DNA of 21,762 nt from Phycisphaerae bacterium (GTDB lineage Bacteria; Planctomycetota; Phycisphaerae; Phycisphaerales; SM1A02), in NCBI GenBank assembly GCA_002690755.1, contig NZFT01000060.1:4934-26695 (forward strand), given 5' to 3'. The position numbers and the translations under genes are program-made. This document shows positions 1-8,022 of this stretch, piece by piece. Numbering within the stretch: the stretch's first letter is position 1; every line of letters begins with the position of its first letter. The notes below the pieces were generated by a model. It had not been told where the DNA came from, searched no databases, and saw only the letters and a list, made by a program, of their open reading frames with translations.

Positions 1-158
1 CGATGGCTGAGCGTCTCCGAAGCACGAAAAAAAACGTCACGCCACGGGGAACCGTCCACGGATTCGAGCCGTCTACTTGATATCCTGCATTCTTTGGTAT
101 TCACTTCGATCAAGCGAAACCGATGTCGTTCCGTCCGTCCCGCTCTCTGGAGTCCAGA
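1..158. other. Left-edge intergenic region upstream of the protease-like pair
   Basis: I see no gene in these 158 bases. An A-run lies at about 27-34. A weak sigma70-like pair, TTGATA at 77-82 and TATTCA at 98-103 with a 15-nt spacer, could serve the gene starting at 159. The spacing is short, so this is only a guess. The region is visibly more AT-rich around 75-105 than the coding DNA beside it, which suits a promoter. Confidence 0.3.
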
Positions 159-1322
159 ATGTCGATCCCACGCCGATTCGTCGCCCTGTCCGGGCTTCTT
201 GCTGCCGCGACCGTGTCTTCGCTCGCCGCCCGGGGGGCCGAGACGCCCGCCAGCGGTGCCGAAACCACCGAGTCCAAGGTCCCCGTGGTCTACGTGGTGC
301 CGATGAGCGGCCAGATGGGCACCGACATTCATCCTTCGATCTACGACGAGGTCATCAAGGATGTCATGGAAGTCAAGCCCGACGTCATCGTCTACCAGCT
401 GAAGTCGGCGGACATCGACAACAACTTCTATCTCGCCGGCAACGACGACCGCCGGGAATTCGGGCTCGCCAAGATCGGTGAGTACCGGGATCTCGTTCGC
501 AGCCTCCACGAGAAGCTCGACGCCCGTCAGGTGATGTGGGTCGAGGATTCGGTGGGGCTCGGCAGCCTGCTCGCGCTCTCCTGGCCGGAGATGTACATGT
601 CCGAAGGCGGTCGCCTCTGGGGGCTCGCCCGCATCTCCTCGATGGCCGCGGGTTGGAGCGATCCCGACGTGGCGTCGAAGATGCTGAACGCGTGGGTCGG
701 CATGGGCAACGGCTTTCTCCAGATCGGTGGTCATCCGCTCGAGATCGGTTGGGCCATGATGCGTCCCGAGTACAACCTCAGCGCGAGCTTCAAGGGTCGC
801 AAGGTCAGTTGGGCCAACGACACCGCCGGCCAGTGGGTCGTGGACTCGAGTGGCGACAACGTCGCGAACTTCAACGCCAGCCTCGCCGAGGACATGGGGC
901 TCTCGCAGGGGACCGTCGAGAATCTCGACGACCTGATGTTCCTGATGGGATTCCGCGAGTACGAAGAAGTCGAATCCGGCAAGGAGATGGTCGAGAAGTA
1001 CGTCTCCGACTGGCGTCGGACCTTCGACCGGTGCAAGACCTGGTGGGCCGACGCCCAGCAGAAGATGGGCTGGGCGTCGGGAGACGACGCGATCAAGTAC
1101 CTCGGCAGCGCCAAGACCGACATGGAGCGGATTCTCCGCGCCTGCCGTCAGTATCCGGCCGTCGAGGCTCGATGGCAGCAGGACTACGGAATGAGCATCC
1201 TGCAGCTCGAGCTCCAGATCGAGGGGATCAAGGATCAGATCGGCGACATGCGTCGCGGCAACCAGGGTCGTGGTCGTGGCGGCAGCAACCGAGGCCGTGG
1301 CGGTGGTGGTCGCGGACTCTGA
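159..1322 (+). CDS. Exported ClpP/crotonase-fold (SDH protease-like) protein, probably catalytically inactive
   Basis: The product is a 387-residue exported protein that I read as a degenerate member of the ClpP/crotonase-fold serine protease class (NfeD/SppA-like). I chose ATG 159 over ATG 123 because GGAG at 149-152 sits 6 nt upstream and the signal peptide then begins directly (MSIPRRF, hydrophobic core about 7-24). Aligned by eye with the next gene, the strand 'VIVYQLKS' (77-83), the helix start 'WVEDSVG' (127-133) and 'GLSQGTVENLDDLM' (247-260) match the protease core. However, the oxyanion motif NSPGG is replaced by KSADI, and the position of the nucleophilic Ser is G133. The C-terminus is a long helical stretch (275-360) followed by an Arg/Gly-rich tail (365-387). 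It lies 50 nt upstream of its intact paralogue, probably in one operon. Activity loss and partnership are inferences. Confidence 0.7.
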   Translation: MSIPRRFVALSGLLAAATVSSLAARGAETPASGAETTESKVPVVYVVPMSGQMGTDIHPSIYDEVIKDVMEVKPDVIVYQLKSADIDNNFYLAGNDDRREFGLAKIGEYRDLVRSLHEKLDARQVMWVEDSVGLGSLLALSWPEMYMSEGGRLWGLARISSMAAGWSDPDVASKMLNAWVGMGNGFLQIGGHPLEIGWAMMRPEYNLSASFKGRKVSWANDTAGQWVVDSSGDNVANFNASLAEDMGLSQGTVENLDDLMFLMGFREYEEVESGKEMVEKYVSDWRRTFDRCKTWWADAQQKMGWASGDDAIKYLGSAKTDMERILRACRQYPAVEARWQQDYGMSILQLELQIEGIKDQIGDMRRGNQGRGRGGSNRGRGGGGRGL

Positions 1323-1372
1323 TCCGTCCGATGGTTCCGTTTCAAACAAGCAACTCCAGTCAGGGATTTCTC

Positions 1373-2692
1373 ATGCAGACTCGATTCGCTCCCATCCTGA
1401 TGTTCCTGTTCGCGGCCCTCGCCATCAACGGCGTCGTGTCCGCGCAGCAGTACGAACTGATGTTCGACAACGGGTCGAGCTGGCGTGGCGACGATGGCGA
1501 CCGCGTTGACGTGGTCTTCTCCGAGCGGGGCATCTCCCAGTCCATGTCCGGCGTCATCATGAAGATCGACGGCCGGCCGGGATTCCAGATCGTGTTCGTC
1601 CGCGGCGAGATCGCGGGCAAGGAGGCGACCAAGGGGATCTTCGCGCCGGACATCGAGACCATGAAGACCTCCGGTGAGGCGGGCGGGAACGCCGTCGCCA
1701 CCAAGCCCGTGCGAACCACGAAGAAGCCCGACCCGAAGGACCCGAAGCGCAAGGTCGACTCGAGACCCGCGGTCACCACCGAGCGTGAGGACGGGACCCT
1801 CGATTCCTCCAAGCCGGGCGTGTTCTTCATGCCCTGGGAGGGCCCGGTCGGCATCGAGGCCCGGCACGACGAGATCAAGTCGATCATCGCCGAGGCCGAC
1901 AAGTACGGTCCCGGCCAGATCATCGTCCTTCAGATCAACTCCCCCGGCGGACTCGTGCTGGAGGGCGACAAGATCCACGAGACGTTGAAGGACGTGAAGC
2001 AGCGACATCGGGTGATCGCCTGGGTCAAGGAAGCCATTTCCGCCGCTGCGTTCACCTCCCTCCACTGCGACGAGATCTACTTCATGCAGGTCGGTGCGAT
2101 GGGCTCCGCGGTGATGTACGCGGGCCAGACCGCGATCTCCGGCGGCGAGCTCGACGCGTGGCTGGAGAAGTTCAGCGAGGTCGCCGAGATCGGCGGCCGT
2201 GATCCGATCATCGCCCGGTGCATGGTGACTCGGACCGCGATGGCGAGCTACGACAAGGATCCGGACACCGGCAAGGTGACGATCTACCCCGACATGCGGG
2301 GCGAGTTCGACATCTCCGACGACAAGAACGTGCTGACCCTCAACTCGCAAAACGCGATCGACTGCGGCTACGCGGACGGCATCGCCAACACCACCGACGA
2401 TCTGGCGGTCCTGCTGGACCTCCCGGAGTGGCACGAGGTCAACGACTCCGGTCGTCGCATCCACGAACGATGGCAGCGCACGGTGAAGCAGTGCCGCGAT
2501 CGGATCCCCCGGCTTCAGGCCGAATTGCAGCGGAACCCCGACCGTGCGATCACCCTGCTCAAGGAACTGCTCGGCTGGTACAACCGGTGCTATCCGGTGC
2601 TGGTCTACGAGATGGGGCTTCCGCCCGATCCGGATCCGATCCGACGACAGATCGAGGAGATCCGACGCGGGCGGGCCAACAACCGCAACTGA
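1373..2692 (+). CDS. Exported SDH-family (NfeD/SppA/ClpP-like) serine protease
   Basis: This 439-residue protein begins with a clear signal peptide (1-24, ending VVSA). An AGGGA Shine-Dalgarno at 1362-1366 lies 6 nt before the ATG; longer in-frame readings overlap the previous gene and are rejected. Residues 25-100 form an N-terminal region, 101-145 a charged Lys/Pro/Asp-rich linker, and about 150-350 the ClpP/crotonase-fold domain. The oxyanion motif NSPGG is at 189-193 and the candidate nucleophile S223 is in 'EAISAAAF'. K266 is a candidate general base, 43 residues later, close to the Ser-Lys spacing of the archaeal stomatin-cleaving protease 1510-N. 'LNSQNAIDCGYADGIA' (323-338) matches the closing segment typical of the family. 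A helical tail follows. It probably acts in the periplasm or on membrane proteins. Members of this class accompany SPFH/stomatin proteins, and an SPFH operon starts 2.1 kb downstream. The substrate is unknown. Confidence 0.75.
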   Translation: MQTRFAPILMFLFAALAINGVVSAQQYELMFDNGSSWRGDDGDRVDVVFSERGISQSMSGVIMKIDGRPGFQIVFVRGEIAGKEATKGIFAPDIETMKTSGEAGGNAVATKPVRTTKKPDPKDPKRKVDSRPAVTTEREDGTLDSSKPGVFFMPWEGPVGIEARHDEIKSIIAEADKYGPGQIIVLQINSPGGLVLEGDKIHETLKDVKQRHRVIAWVKEAISAAAFTSLHCDEIYFMQVGAMGSAVMYAGQTAISGGELDAWLEKFSEVAEIGGRDPIIARCMVTRTAMASYDKDPDTGKVTIYPDMRGEFDISDDKNVLTLNSQNAIDCGYADGIANTTDDLAVLLDLPEWHEVNDSGRRIHERWQRTVKQCRDRIPRLQAELQRNPDRAITLLKELLGWYNRCYPVLVYEMGLPPDPDPIRRQIEEIRRGRANNRN

Positions 2693-2741
2693 ACGATTCG
2701 GTTCCCCTCGCCGGGATCCGGCCGGACACGAAGTGAGATGA

Positions 2742-2770
2742 ACGGGCCTCGGCGTGAAGCCGGGGCCCGT
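2742..2770 (+). terminator. GC-rich hairpin terminator after the protease-like pair
   Basis: A 12-bp stem (2742-2753 with 2759-2770, one G-U pair) closes a 5-nt loop GTGAA. It lies 49 nt after the stop of the preceding gene and before the next start. No strong U-run follows (TCCGTGTCTG), so termination may be inefficient or partly factor-dependent. Confidence 0.6.
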
Positions 2771-2796
2771 TCCGTGTCTGCAATCGGGAATCTCGC

Positions 2797-2802
2797 TAGG
2801 CT
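2797..2802 (+). promoter_or_regulatory. Possible -10 element TAGGCT giving a leaderless transcript
   Basis: TAGGCT follows CGC and ends only 6 nt before ATG 2809. The expected transcription start would therefore coincide with the start codon. The same seven bases TCGCTAG also occur just before the tRNA-Ser gene at 21157-21163. No convincing -35 box is visible. The downstream gene has no Shine-Dalgarno sequence, which fits leaderless initiation. Confidence 0.25.
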
Positions 2803-2808
2803 CGTGGC

Positions 2809-3441
2809 ATGAACGAAGATCAGTCCGACCGACCCAGGACGCCGCCCGTGCTTCCCGCCGACGATCTCGAAGCCCGCACCGTCCGCTGGCCGACGGTCCT
2901 CGGGGTGATCTCGATGGTCTACGGCATCCTTGCCCTCATCGGGAACGGCTGCGGCGCTGGCTCGCCGTTCGCCACGCCGTTCTTTCTCCAGATGAGCGGG
3001 ATGGACGCCGAGAAAATCACGATGTCACCCGCCCTCGTCTGGGTCCAGGTGGGATCGGGGGTGATCGGAATGGTGATCGCGGTGGTGCTCCTGGCGGGGA
3101 GCATCTCGCTTCTTCGTCGTTCGAACCGATCGCTCCGAATCCTCAAGACCTGGGTCGCGCTGGCGATCATCACCACGATCATCGGGATCGGGCTCGGCTT
3201 CGTCTTCCTTGACGCGAACGTGCAGTATCAACTGGACATCCAGGATGCGACGCAGGCGATGATCAAGGATCGCGGTGGCAACGTGTCGCAGTTCCCCGCG
3301 AAGACCGCGGAGGAGATCAAGTCCCAGAGCCGCATCATGCTCGCCGCCTTCGGGCTGCTACCGATGATCTATCCGGTCATTCTCGGGTTCCTGATCACCA
3401 GCAAGAGCCGGTCGGAGCAGGCCACGAACTGGCAGGAATGA
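2809..3441 (+). CDS. Small four-helix inner-membrane protein of unknown function
   Basis: I do not recognise this 210-residue protein. It has a soluble, charged and proline-containing N-terminus (1-26), then four predicted membrane helices at about 28-49, 82-103, 113-134 and 176-196. The segment between helices 3 and 4 (135-175) is polar. The C-terminus is short and charged. There is no Shine-Dalgarno before ATG 2809, but composition and codon use match the neighbours and no other reading frame competes. It sits alone between a terminator and a convergent permease gene 28 nt away, so it is probably a single-gene transcript. I see no catalytic or ligand-binding motif. Confidence 0.7.
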   Translation: MNEDQSDRPRTPPVLPADDLEARTVRWPTVLGVISMVYGILALIGNGCGAGSPFATPFFLQMSGMDAEKITMSPALVWVQVGSGVIGMVIAVVLLAGSISLLRRSNRSLRILKTWVALAIITTIIGIGLGFVFLDANVQYQLDIQDATQAMIKDRGGNVSQFPAKTAEEIKSQSRIMLAAFGLLPMIYPVILGFLITSKSRSEQATNWQE

Positions 3442-3469
3442 TCGAGCCGGACCGGCGGCCCGGAATGCA

Positions 3470-4507
3470 TCAGCCGACTTCGCGACGCTGGAAGAGCATC
3501 ACCGCGATCGACAGGGCGACCACGATGAGCACGAGTCCGTACGGCACCGTCCACGCGAGGTAGTCGAGCGGGATGTCCGCATCCTGGGTGATCGCGTCGG
3601 CCAGCCAGAAGACCTGGAAGTTGGGGACGATGGCGTAGGCGGCTTCGAGGAGCCAGCCCTGCAAGGCCAGTTCGGTGCCGATCCCGCCACCCGCTTCGGT
3701 GACCGCGGCTTCGATCTCCTCGATCCGGCTGATCCGACGGGCGATGAGCCAGTCGGAGAGCAGGCCGAGCATGAAGAAGCCGACCGTGGTGACGAGGGTG
3801 AGCACCTGCCCGAGCCGGGTGCTCGCCGCGAGGGCGATCGACGTGAGGACGAGCTCGCCGAGGAAGAGCACGGCGATCGCCACCCAGAGGTTCCCCTCGA
3901 ACTGCATGCCGATCGGTTGGGGGGAGAAATCGGCGGCGAGGGGGAGGGTGATTCCGTAGGCGATCAGCAGCAGGGGCGTTCCGACCACGATGAAGGTGCT
4001 TGAAAACACGAAGTCGTAGAAGAAGTTGCACCAGACGCCGACCCCGATCGCGATCAGGACGGCGCCGAAGCCGAGGAGGATCACCGGAAGGTGGTAGGGG
4101 GTCGTGACCGTCTGCTGGACGCCGTGGATCTCCACCATCATGAACACGAGGGCGAGAAAGGCGATCACCAGGACCTGGGCCCCGGCCACGCCGAGATACT
4201 TCCCGATCACGAAGACGGGGCGGGAGACCGGCTTCGACACCACCGTGAGCACGGTTCGATTGTCGATCTCCCGGGTCAGGACGTTGGAGGCCACGAAGGC
4301 GGCGAGAATCGCGCCGCCGATGAAAATCGTGGAAAGGCCGATGTCGACGTACATCCGCTGATCGTCCTGCAGCGTGTAGGCACTGAAGGGGTTGCTCAGG
4401 ATCACGAAGATCGTGCACACCACCAGCACCACCAGCAGGACCGGCTGACGGATGCTTTCAAAGAGGGTGTTCCGGGCGATCGCCAGAAGCTGTTCGAAGA
4501 CGGCCAT
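3470..4507 (-). CDS. ABC-2-type transporter permease without an adjacent ATPase
   Basis: This 345-residue integral membrane protein has about eight helices (roughly 21-38, 54-76, 101-124, 140-162, 168-190, 208-227, 233-253 and 318-340). After the second helix, 'VSKPVSRPVFVIGKYLG' (90-106) is the conserved cytoplasmic segment of ABC-2-type permeases. The large permease at 10723-12849 carries the same pattern (xKPxxRxxxxIGKxxG). A polar loop lies at 258-290. AGGA at 4514-4517 sits 6 nt from the ATG. No nucleotide-binding subunit is encoded beside it. It is divergent from the SPFH-ABC operon starting at 4851, so the ATPase at 9485-10726 is its most likely partner. The transported substrate is unknown, and a non-transport role in membrane organisation is also possible. 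Confidence 0.75.
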   Translation of the reverse strand: MAVFEQLLAIARNTLFESIRQPVLLVVLVVCTIFVILSNPFSAYTLQDDQRMYVDIGLSTIFIGGAILAAFVASNVLTREIDNRTVLTVVSKPVSRPVFVIGKYLGVAGAQVLVIAFLALVFMMVEIHGVQQTVTTPYHLPVILLGFGAVLIAIGVGVWCNFFYDFVFSSTFIVVGTPLLLIAYGITLPLAADFSPQPIGMQFEGNLWVAIAVLFLGELVLTSIALAASTRLGQVLTLVTTVGFFMLGLLSDWLIARRISRIEEIEAAVTEAGGGIGTELALQGWLLEAAYAIVPNFQVFWLADAITQDADIPLDYLAWTVPYGLVLIVVALSIAVMLFQRREVG

Positions 4508-4850
4508 GGGGGTTCCTGGATCGGACGGAGAGGTGAGTCCGAGGCGTGGGTCGCTCGGTCGGGATGGCCGGGAACGGCCGGTGGTGCGAAGGAATCATCG
4601 CCACTCGAAGCCCCGGGGGCGGGCGAACGAGTATCATTCTGGCCGGCGGGTACGAACCCGACCGACTCGGCATCGTACCCTCGGGGCGAGTCGGGCATCG
4701 GTGCTTCGCCTCGTCCGGAATCGCTCTGCGTCCGTTCCACCTCGGAACGCCGTGGAGCGCCCTTCTGATTCCGGCTCCTGCCGAGCCGGTCGATGCGATC
4801 ATCGACCACTGCTCTTGCGAACCCCTCGCCAACGCATCGGATCGAGGCTC
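4508..4850. promoter_or_regulatory. Divergent intergenic region between orphan permease and SPFH operon
   Basis: These 343 bases hold no gene I can support. Open frames crossing them are extensions or antisense shadows with poor, Arg/Ser/Pro-rich composition. The region should contain two back-to-back promoters. TATCAT at 4632-4637 is a possible -10 hexamer for the plus-strand operon, and its complement (GATACT, 4628-4633) could serve the minus-strand permease. Neither has a clear -35. A perfect 7-bp hairpin lies at 4771-4789. The putative operon leader of about 200 nt is long enough for regulation, but I recognise no riboswitch. Confidence 0.4.
4771..4789 (+). repeat. Perfect 7-bp inverted repeat in the SPFH operon leader
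   Basis: CCGGCTC (4771-4777) pairs with GAGCCGG (4783-4789) around the loop CTGCC, 61 nt before the operon's first start codon. No U-run follows. Similar 7-bp hairpins precede the two other uncoupled starts of this operon. Confidence 0.4.
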
Positions 4851-7010
4851 ATGAGAACCGACCATCTCGCGTACCAGCAGGCGACTCGAGTCGCCGGAAT
4901 GGGATTCATGCTTCAGGCCGTCATCGGCCTGATCATGCTGGTGTACGGATTCATCTTCAACGACTCCGCCTTCCAGGTGGCCAGTGAACCGATTCTCGTC
5001 GGAACGCTGGTCTGGATCGCGCTGGTGGTGGTCTTCCATCAGCACCGGCTCGAACGCCTCGAAGCGTTGGAACGGGATGATCTCGCCTCGGCTCGCGGCG
5101 AGGACGCGGCGGGCATCTTCGAGGAAGGCGAGACCGACGTCGCGGCGCGACGCCTCCGCCTGATGCACGTCTGGCTGATGCCCGTCGCCAGCCTCCTGGT
5201 GGCCGGGCTCCTGGTGCTCTTCGGGCTCCGGACGATCGCGTGGTTCGACTGGCAGACCAACCCCGAATTCGACGTCGCGTCGTTCTCGCCGGGCCCGCAT
5301 CCGGGGTGGCAGCTGGCGATCGCCCTCGCCCTTGCGCTCTTCGCGTTCATCTTCTCGCGATTCGTCGCGGGCATGGCCGCCCGCCCGGCGTGGGCGAATC
5401 TTCGCGGCGGTGCGGGCCACATGGTCGGCAACGCCCTGGTGCTCCTCGCGGTCGCGGTCGGCATCGCATTCCAGTTCTTCGAGAACGACGGGGTGCTCGA
5501 GGGCATCACCTGGGGACTCGCGATCTACATGCTGCTGATCGCGGCGGAGATCGTCCTCAACTTCGTGCTGAACCTCTATCGGCCCCGGCGCCCGGGCGAA
5601 ACGCCCCGGCCCGCCTTCGACTCGCGGATCCTCAGTCTCTTCGCGGCGCCCGATTCGATCGTCCGCTCGATCAACGAAGCGGTGAACTACCAGTTCGGCT
5701 TCGACATCACCAGCTCCTGGGGCTATCAGCTTCTGCTCCGGAGCTTCGCCTGGCTGCTCGCGTTCGGGCTCGTGGTGCTCATCGCCCTCAGTTCGGTGGT
5801 GGTCGTCGAGCCCGGTCAGCAGGCGGTCCGCCTGCGGGGTGGTCGGATCGTCGGCTCGGTGTACGAAGGCTCGACGATGTTCAAGCTGCCGTGGCCCCTC
5901 GAGACGGTGGAGGTCATCGATGCCGCCCGGATCCAGGAGTTGAGCCTCAACGGCGTGCCGCGCGAGGTCAAGGAAGTCGATCTCTGGGATCCTGCCGCGG
6001 AACCGATCAACGAACTCTTCCTGGTCTCCGCCAATCCGCTTCCCGACGAGGTCACGCGTTCCGTCGACCAGCTGGAGGTCGCCCAGCGTCGTCTCGACGA
6101 GGCGACCGGACGGTCCGACGAGGAGGACGAGGAGAGCGAGACCCAGCAGGCGGTCACCAATCAGTTCGCCCTGCTCGACGTCGACGTCATCCTGCGCTAT
6201 CGCCTCAAGTCCGGTGCGTTGATCGACTTCCTGAACTTCTCCAACGACGTTCGTCCGAAGCGAAGTGCGCTGGACATGCGTGAACTCGCCCTGCAGGACA
6301 TCGCTCTCCGGGTGGTCACCCAGACCTTCTCGCAGCTCTCCCTCGAGGATGTGCTTTCGCCGCAGGGATCGGCGCTGCCGACGGAGATGCGGGATCGTAT
6401 CCAGATCGCCTTCGACGACGCCCGCACCGGTGTGGAGGTGGTGTCGGTCGCGATTCCGGCCCTCCGTCCGCCGGGTGACTCGGTCTCCATGTTCGAAGAA
6501 CTCGCGATCGACACCCAGAACGTCCGCAAGACCCTCGAAGAGGCCCGGCGGACCGCGAACGCGGCGCTCGCCGGGATGGTCGGAGATGCCGACCGGGCGC
6601 GGAAGATCGTCGAGATCATCGAGCGGTACCGGGTCCTCGATCGAACCGCGGGTCCCGACGCGGAAGCGACCATCGACGCCCGGGTCGAAGCGGAGCGGAT
6701 GCTTCGCGACAGCCAGGGCCTGATCGCCTCCTTCATCGCGAGCGTTCGCAGCCTCCGGTGGCAGATCCACATGGACGCCCGGCGGAAGACCGACGAGGTG
6801 CGGGGGCAGATCGGGGCCTTCGAGGCAGCGCCCGAGCTCTACCGCGAACGCCGGATCATGGAAGTCCTCTCCGAGGTGCTTCAGGGCGTCCGATCCAAGT
6901 ACGTGCTGGCGGTCGATTCGGCCCGCACCGATCTCGACGTGGAGATGCAGGAGCCCGACACCGGCCTGAATCTCCGCGAATATCTCGACAAGCCTGGTGA
7001 ATCCAACTGA
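4851..7010 (+). CDS. SPFH (HflK-like) protein with an N-terminal seven-helix membrane domain
   Basis: The product has 719 residues. I chose ATG 4851 (GAGG 4 nt upstream) because residues upstream of it are low-quality shadow sequence. Residues 1-317 form a polytopic domain with about seven helices (17-36, 49-63, 105-125, 154-173, 191-209, 219-242 and 295-317). An acidic cytoplasmic loop lies at 65-103. The last helix runs straight into an SPFH domain: 'VVVVEPGQQAVRLRGGRIVG' (316-335), then 'FKLPWPLETVEVID'. An acidic insertion (375-432, DEEDEES) interrupts the SPFH domain before 'FALLDVDVILRYRL'. A coiled coil (about 550-650) and an HflK-style end 'ELYRERRIMEVLSEVL' follow. Ordinary HflK has a single helix, so the fused domain is unusual. 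It is first in an operon with two more SPFH genes and an ABC transporter, and probably forms membrane-anchored ring or scaffold complexes with them. Confidence 0.8.
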   Translation: MRTDHLAYQQATRVAGMGFMLQAVIGLIMLVYGFIFNDSAFQVASEPILVGTLVWIALVVVFHQHRLERLEALERDDLASARGEDAAGIFEEGETDVAARRLRLMHVWLMPVASLLVAGLLVLFGLRTIAWFDWQTNPEFDVASFSPGPHPGWQLAIALALALFAFIFSRFVAGMAARPAWANLRGGAGHMVGNALVLLAVAVGIAFQFFENDGVLEGITWGLAIYMLLIAAEIVLNFVLNLYRPRRPGETPRPAFDSRILSLFAAPDSIVRSINEAVNYQFGFDITSSWGYQLLLRSFAWLLAFGLVVLIALSSVVVVEPGQQAVRLRGGRIVGSVYEGSTMFKLPWPLETVEVIDAARIQELSLNGVPREVKEVDLWDPAAEPINELFLVSANPLPDEVTRSVDQLEVAQRRLDEATGRSDEEDEESETQQAVTNQFALLDVDVILRYRLKSGALIDFLNFSNDVRPKRSALDMRELALQDIALRVVTQTFSQLSLEDVLSPQGSALPTEMRDRIQIAFDDARTGVEVVSVAIPALRPPGDSVSMFEELAIDTQNVRKTLEEARRTANAALAGMVGDADRARKIVEIIERYRVLDRTAGPDAEATIDARVEAERMLRDSQGLIASFIASVRSLRWQIHMDARRKTDEVRGQIGAFEAAPELYRERRIMEVLSEVLQGVRSKYVLAVDSARTDLDVEMQEPDTGLNLREYLDKPGESN

Positions 7011-7024
7011 CCTTCAGGTCCGAT

Positions 7025-7044
7025 CCGGGGCTTCGATGCCCCGG
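7025..7044 (+). repeat. Perfect 7-bp intercistronic hairpin
   Basis: CCGGGGC (7025-7031) pairs with GCCCCGG (7038-7044) around the loop TTCGAT. It lies in the 67-nt gap between the first and second SPFH genes. There is no U-run, so an RNA-processing, stabilising or attenuating role is more likely than full termination. Confidence 0.45.
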
Positions 7045-7077
7045 CGTTCCCGTCAAAGCGAAACTGCGCAGCGAACC

Positions 7078-8022
7078 ATGAGCAAGACCATCACCGCCGT
7101 CGTCGCCATCCTGATCGTCCTGGTGTTGATCCTCTTCAACACCACCTTCACCGTGAACTTCCATGAAGTCGCGGTGAAGACGAGGCTCGGCCGACCGGCC
7201 GGGATCGTCCGCGAGCCGGGACTGCACTTCAAGCTTCCGTTCTTCATCGACTCCGTCGCGAAGCTCGACACGCGTCAGCAGTTCGTGAAGTCGCCGATCA
7301 AGACCGTCCAGACCCGGGACGGCCAGCAGGTCATGGTCCAGGCGTTCATGCTCTGGAAGGTGGGCGAGGGCGACGAGGAGGCGAAGGCCTTCTACAACAG
7401 CTACGGATCCCTCGCCGGCGCCCAGCGCGATCTCGAGACGCTGCTTCAGGGCGGTCTCGGACGGATCGGCGGCTACGCGTTCGACGAACTGATCGGTCCC
7501 AGCAGCAAGCTTTCCGAGGCCGAGGGCGCGATCCTCGAAGAGGTCCAGTCCCCCGAGAACGTCCTGACCGGCGTGGTCCCGATCTCCGTTGGGATCAGCC
7601 GGGTTGTGTTCCCGCCGAAGACCACCACCGCAGTGATGCGACGCATGTCGGCGGTGCAGGAGACCCTCGCCAACATCGAGGAGTCGCGAGGCAACTCCGA
7701 AGCGAACACCATCAAGCAGAAGGCCCAGGCGCAGGCCCAGATCATCCGTGACTTCGCCGAACAGTGGGCCGCGGTCATCGAAGCCCGCGGCAACGAGGAG
7801 GCCACCCGGTACTACGAGCAGATGCGGGAACACGCGGATCTCGCGATCTTCCTGTCCTGGCTCGAGACGCTCCGTTCGGGACTTCGCGGCTCGACGACCT
7901 TCGTCACCGACATGACCAAGGCGCCCTTCCACCTGATCGACCTCGAGGCGGACACCGCCGCGGACGGGATCCCCCAGCCGTCGACGGCATACGTCGAGAC
8001 CGGATCGGAGGACGGCCAGTGA
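7078..8022 (+). CDS. hflC: HflC-like SPFH membrane protein
   Basis: This 314-residue protein has one N-terminal helix (7-21) followed by an SPFH/band-7 domain: 'FTVNFHEVAVKTRLGRPAG' (24-42) and 'EPGLHFKLPFF' (46-56). The order and motifs fit HflC, which with HflK forms a cage around the protease FtsH in well-studied bacteria. A charged coiled coil (about 185-245) contains an AQAQA-type stretch, and 'EATRYYEQMREHADLAIFL' follows as in HflC C-termini. The ATG at 7078 has no Shine-Dalgarno (GCGAACC before it). I prefer it to ATG 6997 because the longer form would put 27 polar residues before the membrane helix and overlap the previous gene. Its stop overlaps the next gene's GTG. No ftsH is visible in this window. 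Confidence 0.8.
   Translation: MSKTITAVVAILIVLVLILFNTTFTVNFHEVAVKTRLGRPAGIVREPGLHFKLPFFIDSVAKLDTRQQFVKSPIKTVQTRDGQQVMVQAFMLWKVGEGDEEAKAFYNSYGSLAGAQRDLETLLQGGLGRIGGYAFDELIGPSSKLSEAEGAILEEVQSPENVLTGVVPISVGISRVVFPPKTTTAVMRRMSAVQETLANIEESRGNSEANTIKQKAQAQAQIIRDFAEQWAAVIEARGNEEATRYYEQMREHADLAIFLSWLETLRSGLRGSTTFVTDMTKAPFHLIDLEADTAADGIPQPSTAYVETGSEDGQ

Noticed and set aside
27..34. A-run read as the U-tract of a minus-strand terminator
   Set aside because: I could not find a convincing hairpin beside it, and the upstream gene is outside the window.
123..158. Earlier ATG for the first protease-like gene
   Set aside because: It has no Shine-Dalgarno and puts 12 polar residues before the signal peptide; GGAG supports ATG 159.
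536..1372. In-frame extension of the second protease gene upstream over the first one
   Set aside because: The extra residues are Arg/Gly-rich out-of-frame sequence, and a signal peptide with a good ribosome binding site marks ATG 1373.
3442..3469. Bidirectional terminator between the convergent genes
   Set aside because: Only short, interrupted GC pairings can be drawn in this 28-nt gap, with no U-run on either strand.
4402..4809. Minus-strand open frame across the divergent intergenic region
   Set aside because: It overlaps the permease in another frame and has the composition of a GC-rich shadow.
4452..4850. Upstream extension of the seven-helix SPFH gene
   Set aside because: Composition is Arg/Pro/Ser-rich with no domain, and it overlaps the start of the divergent permease.
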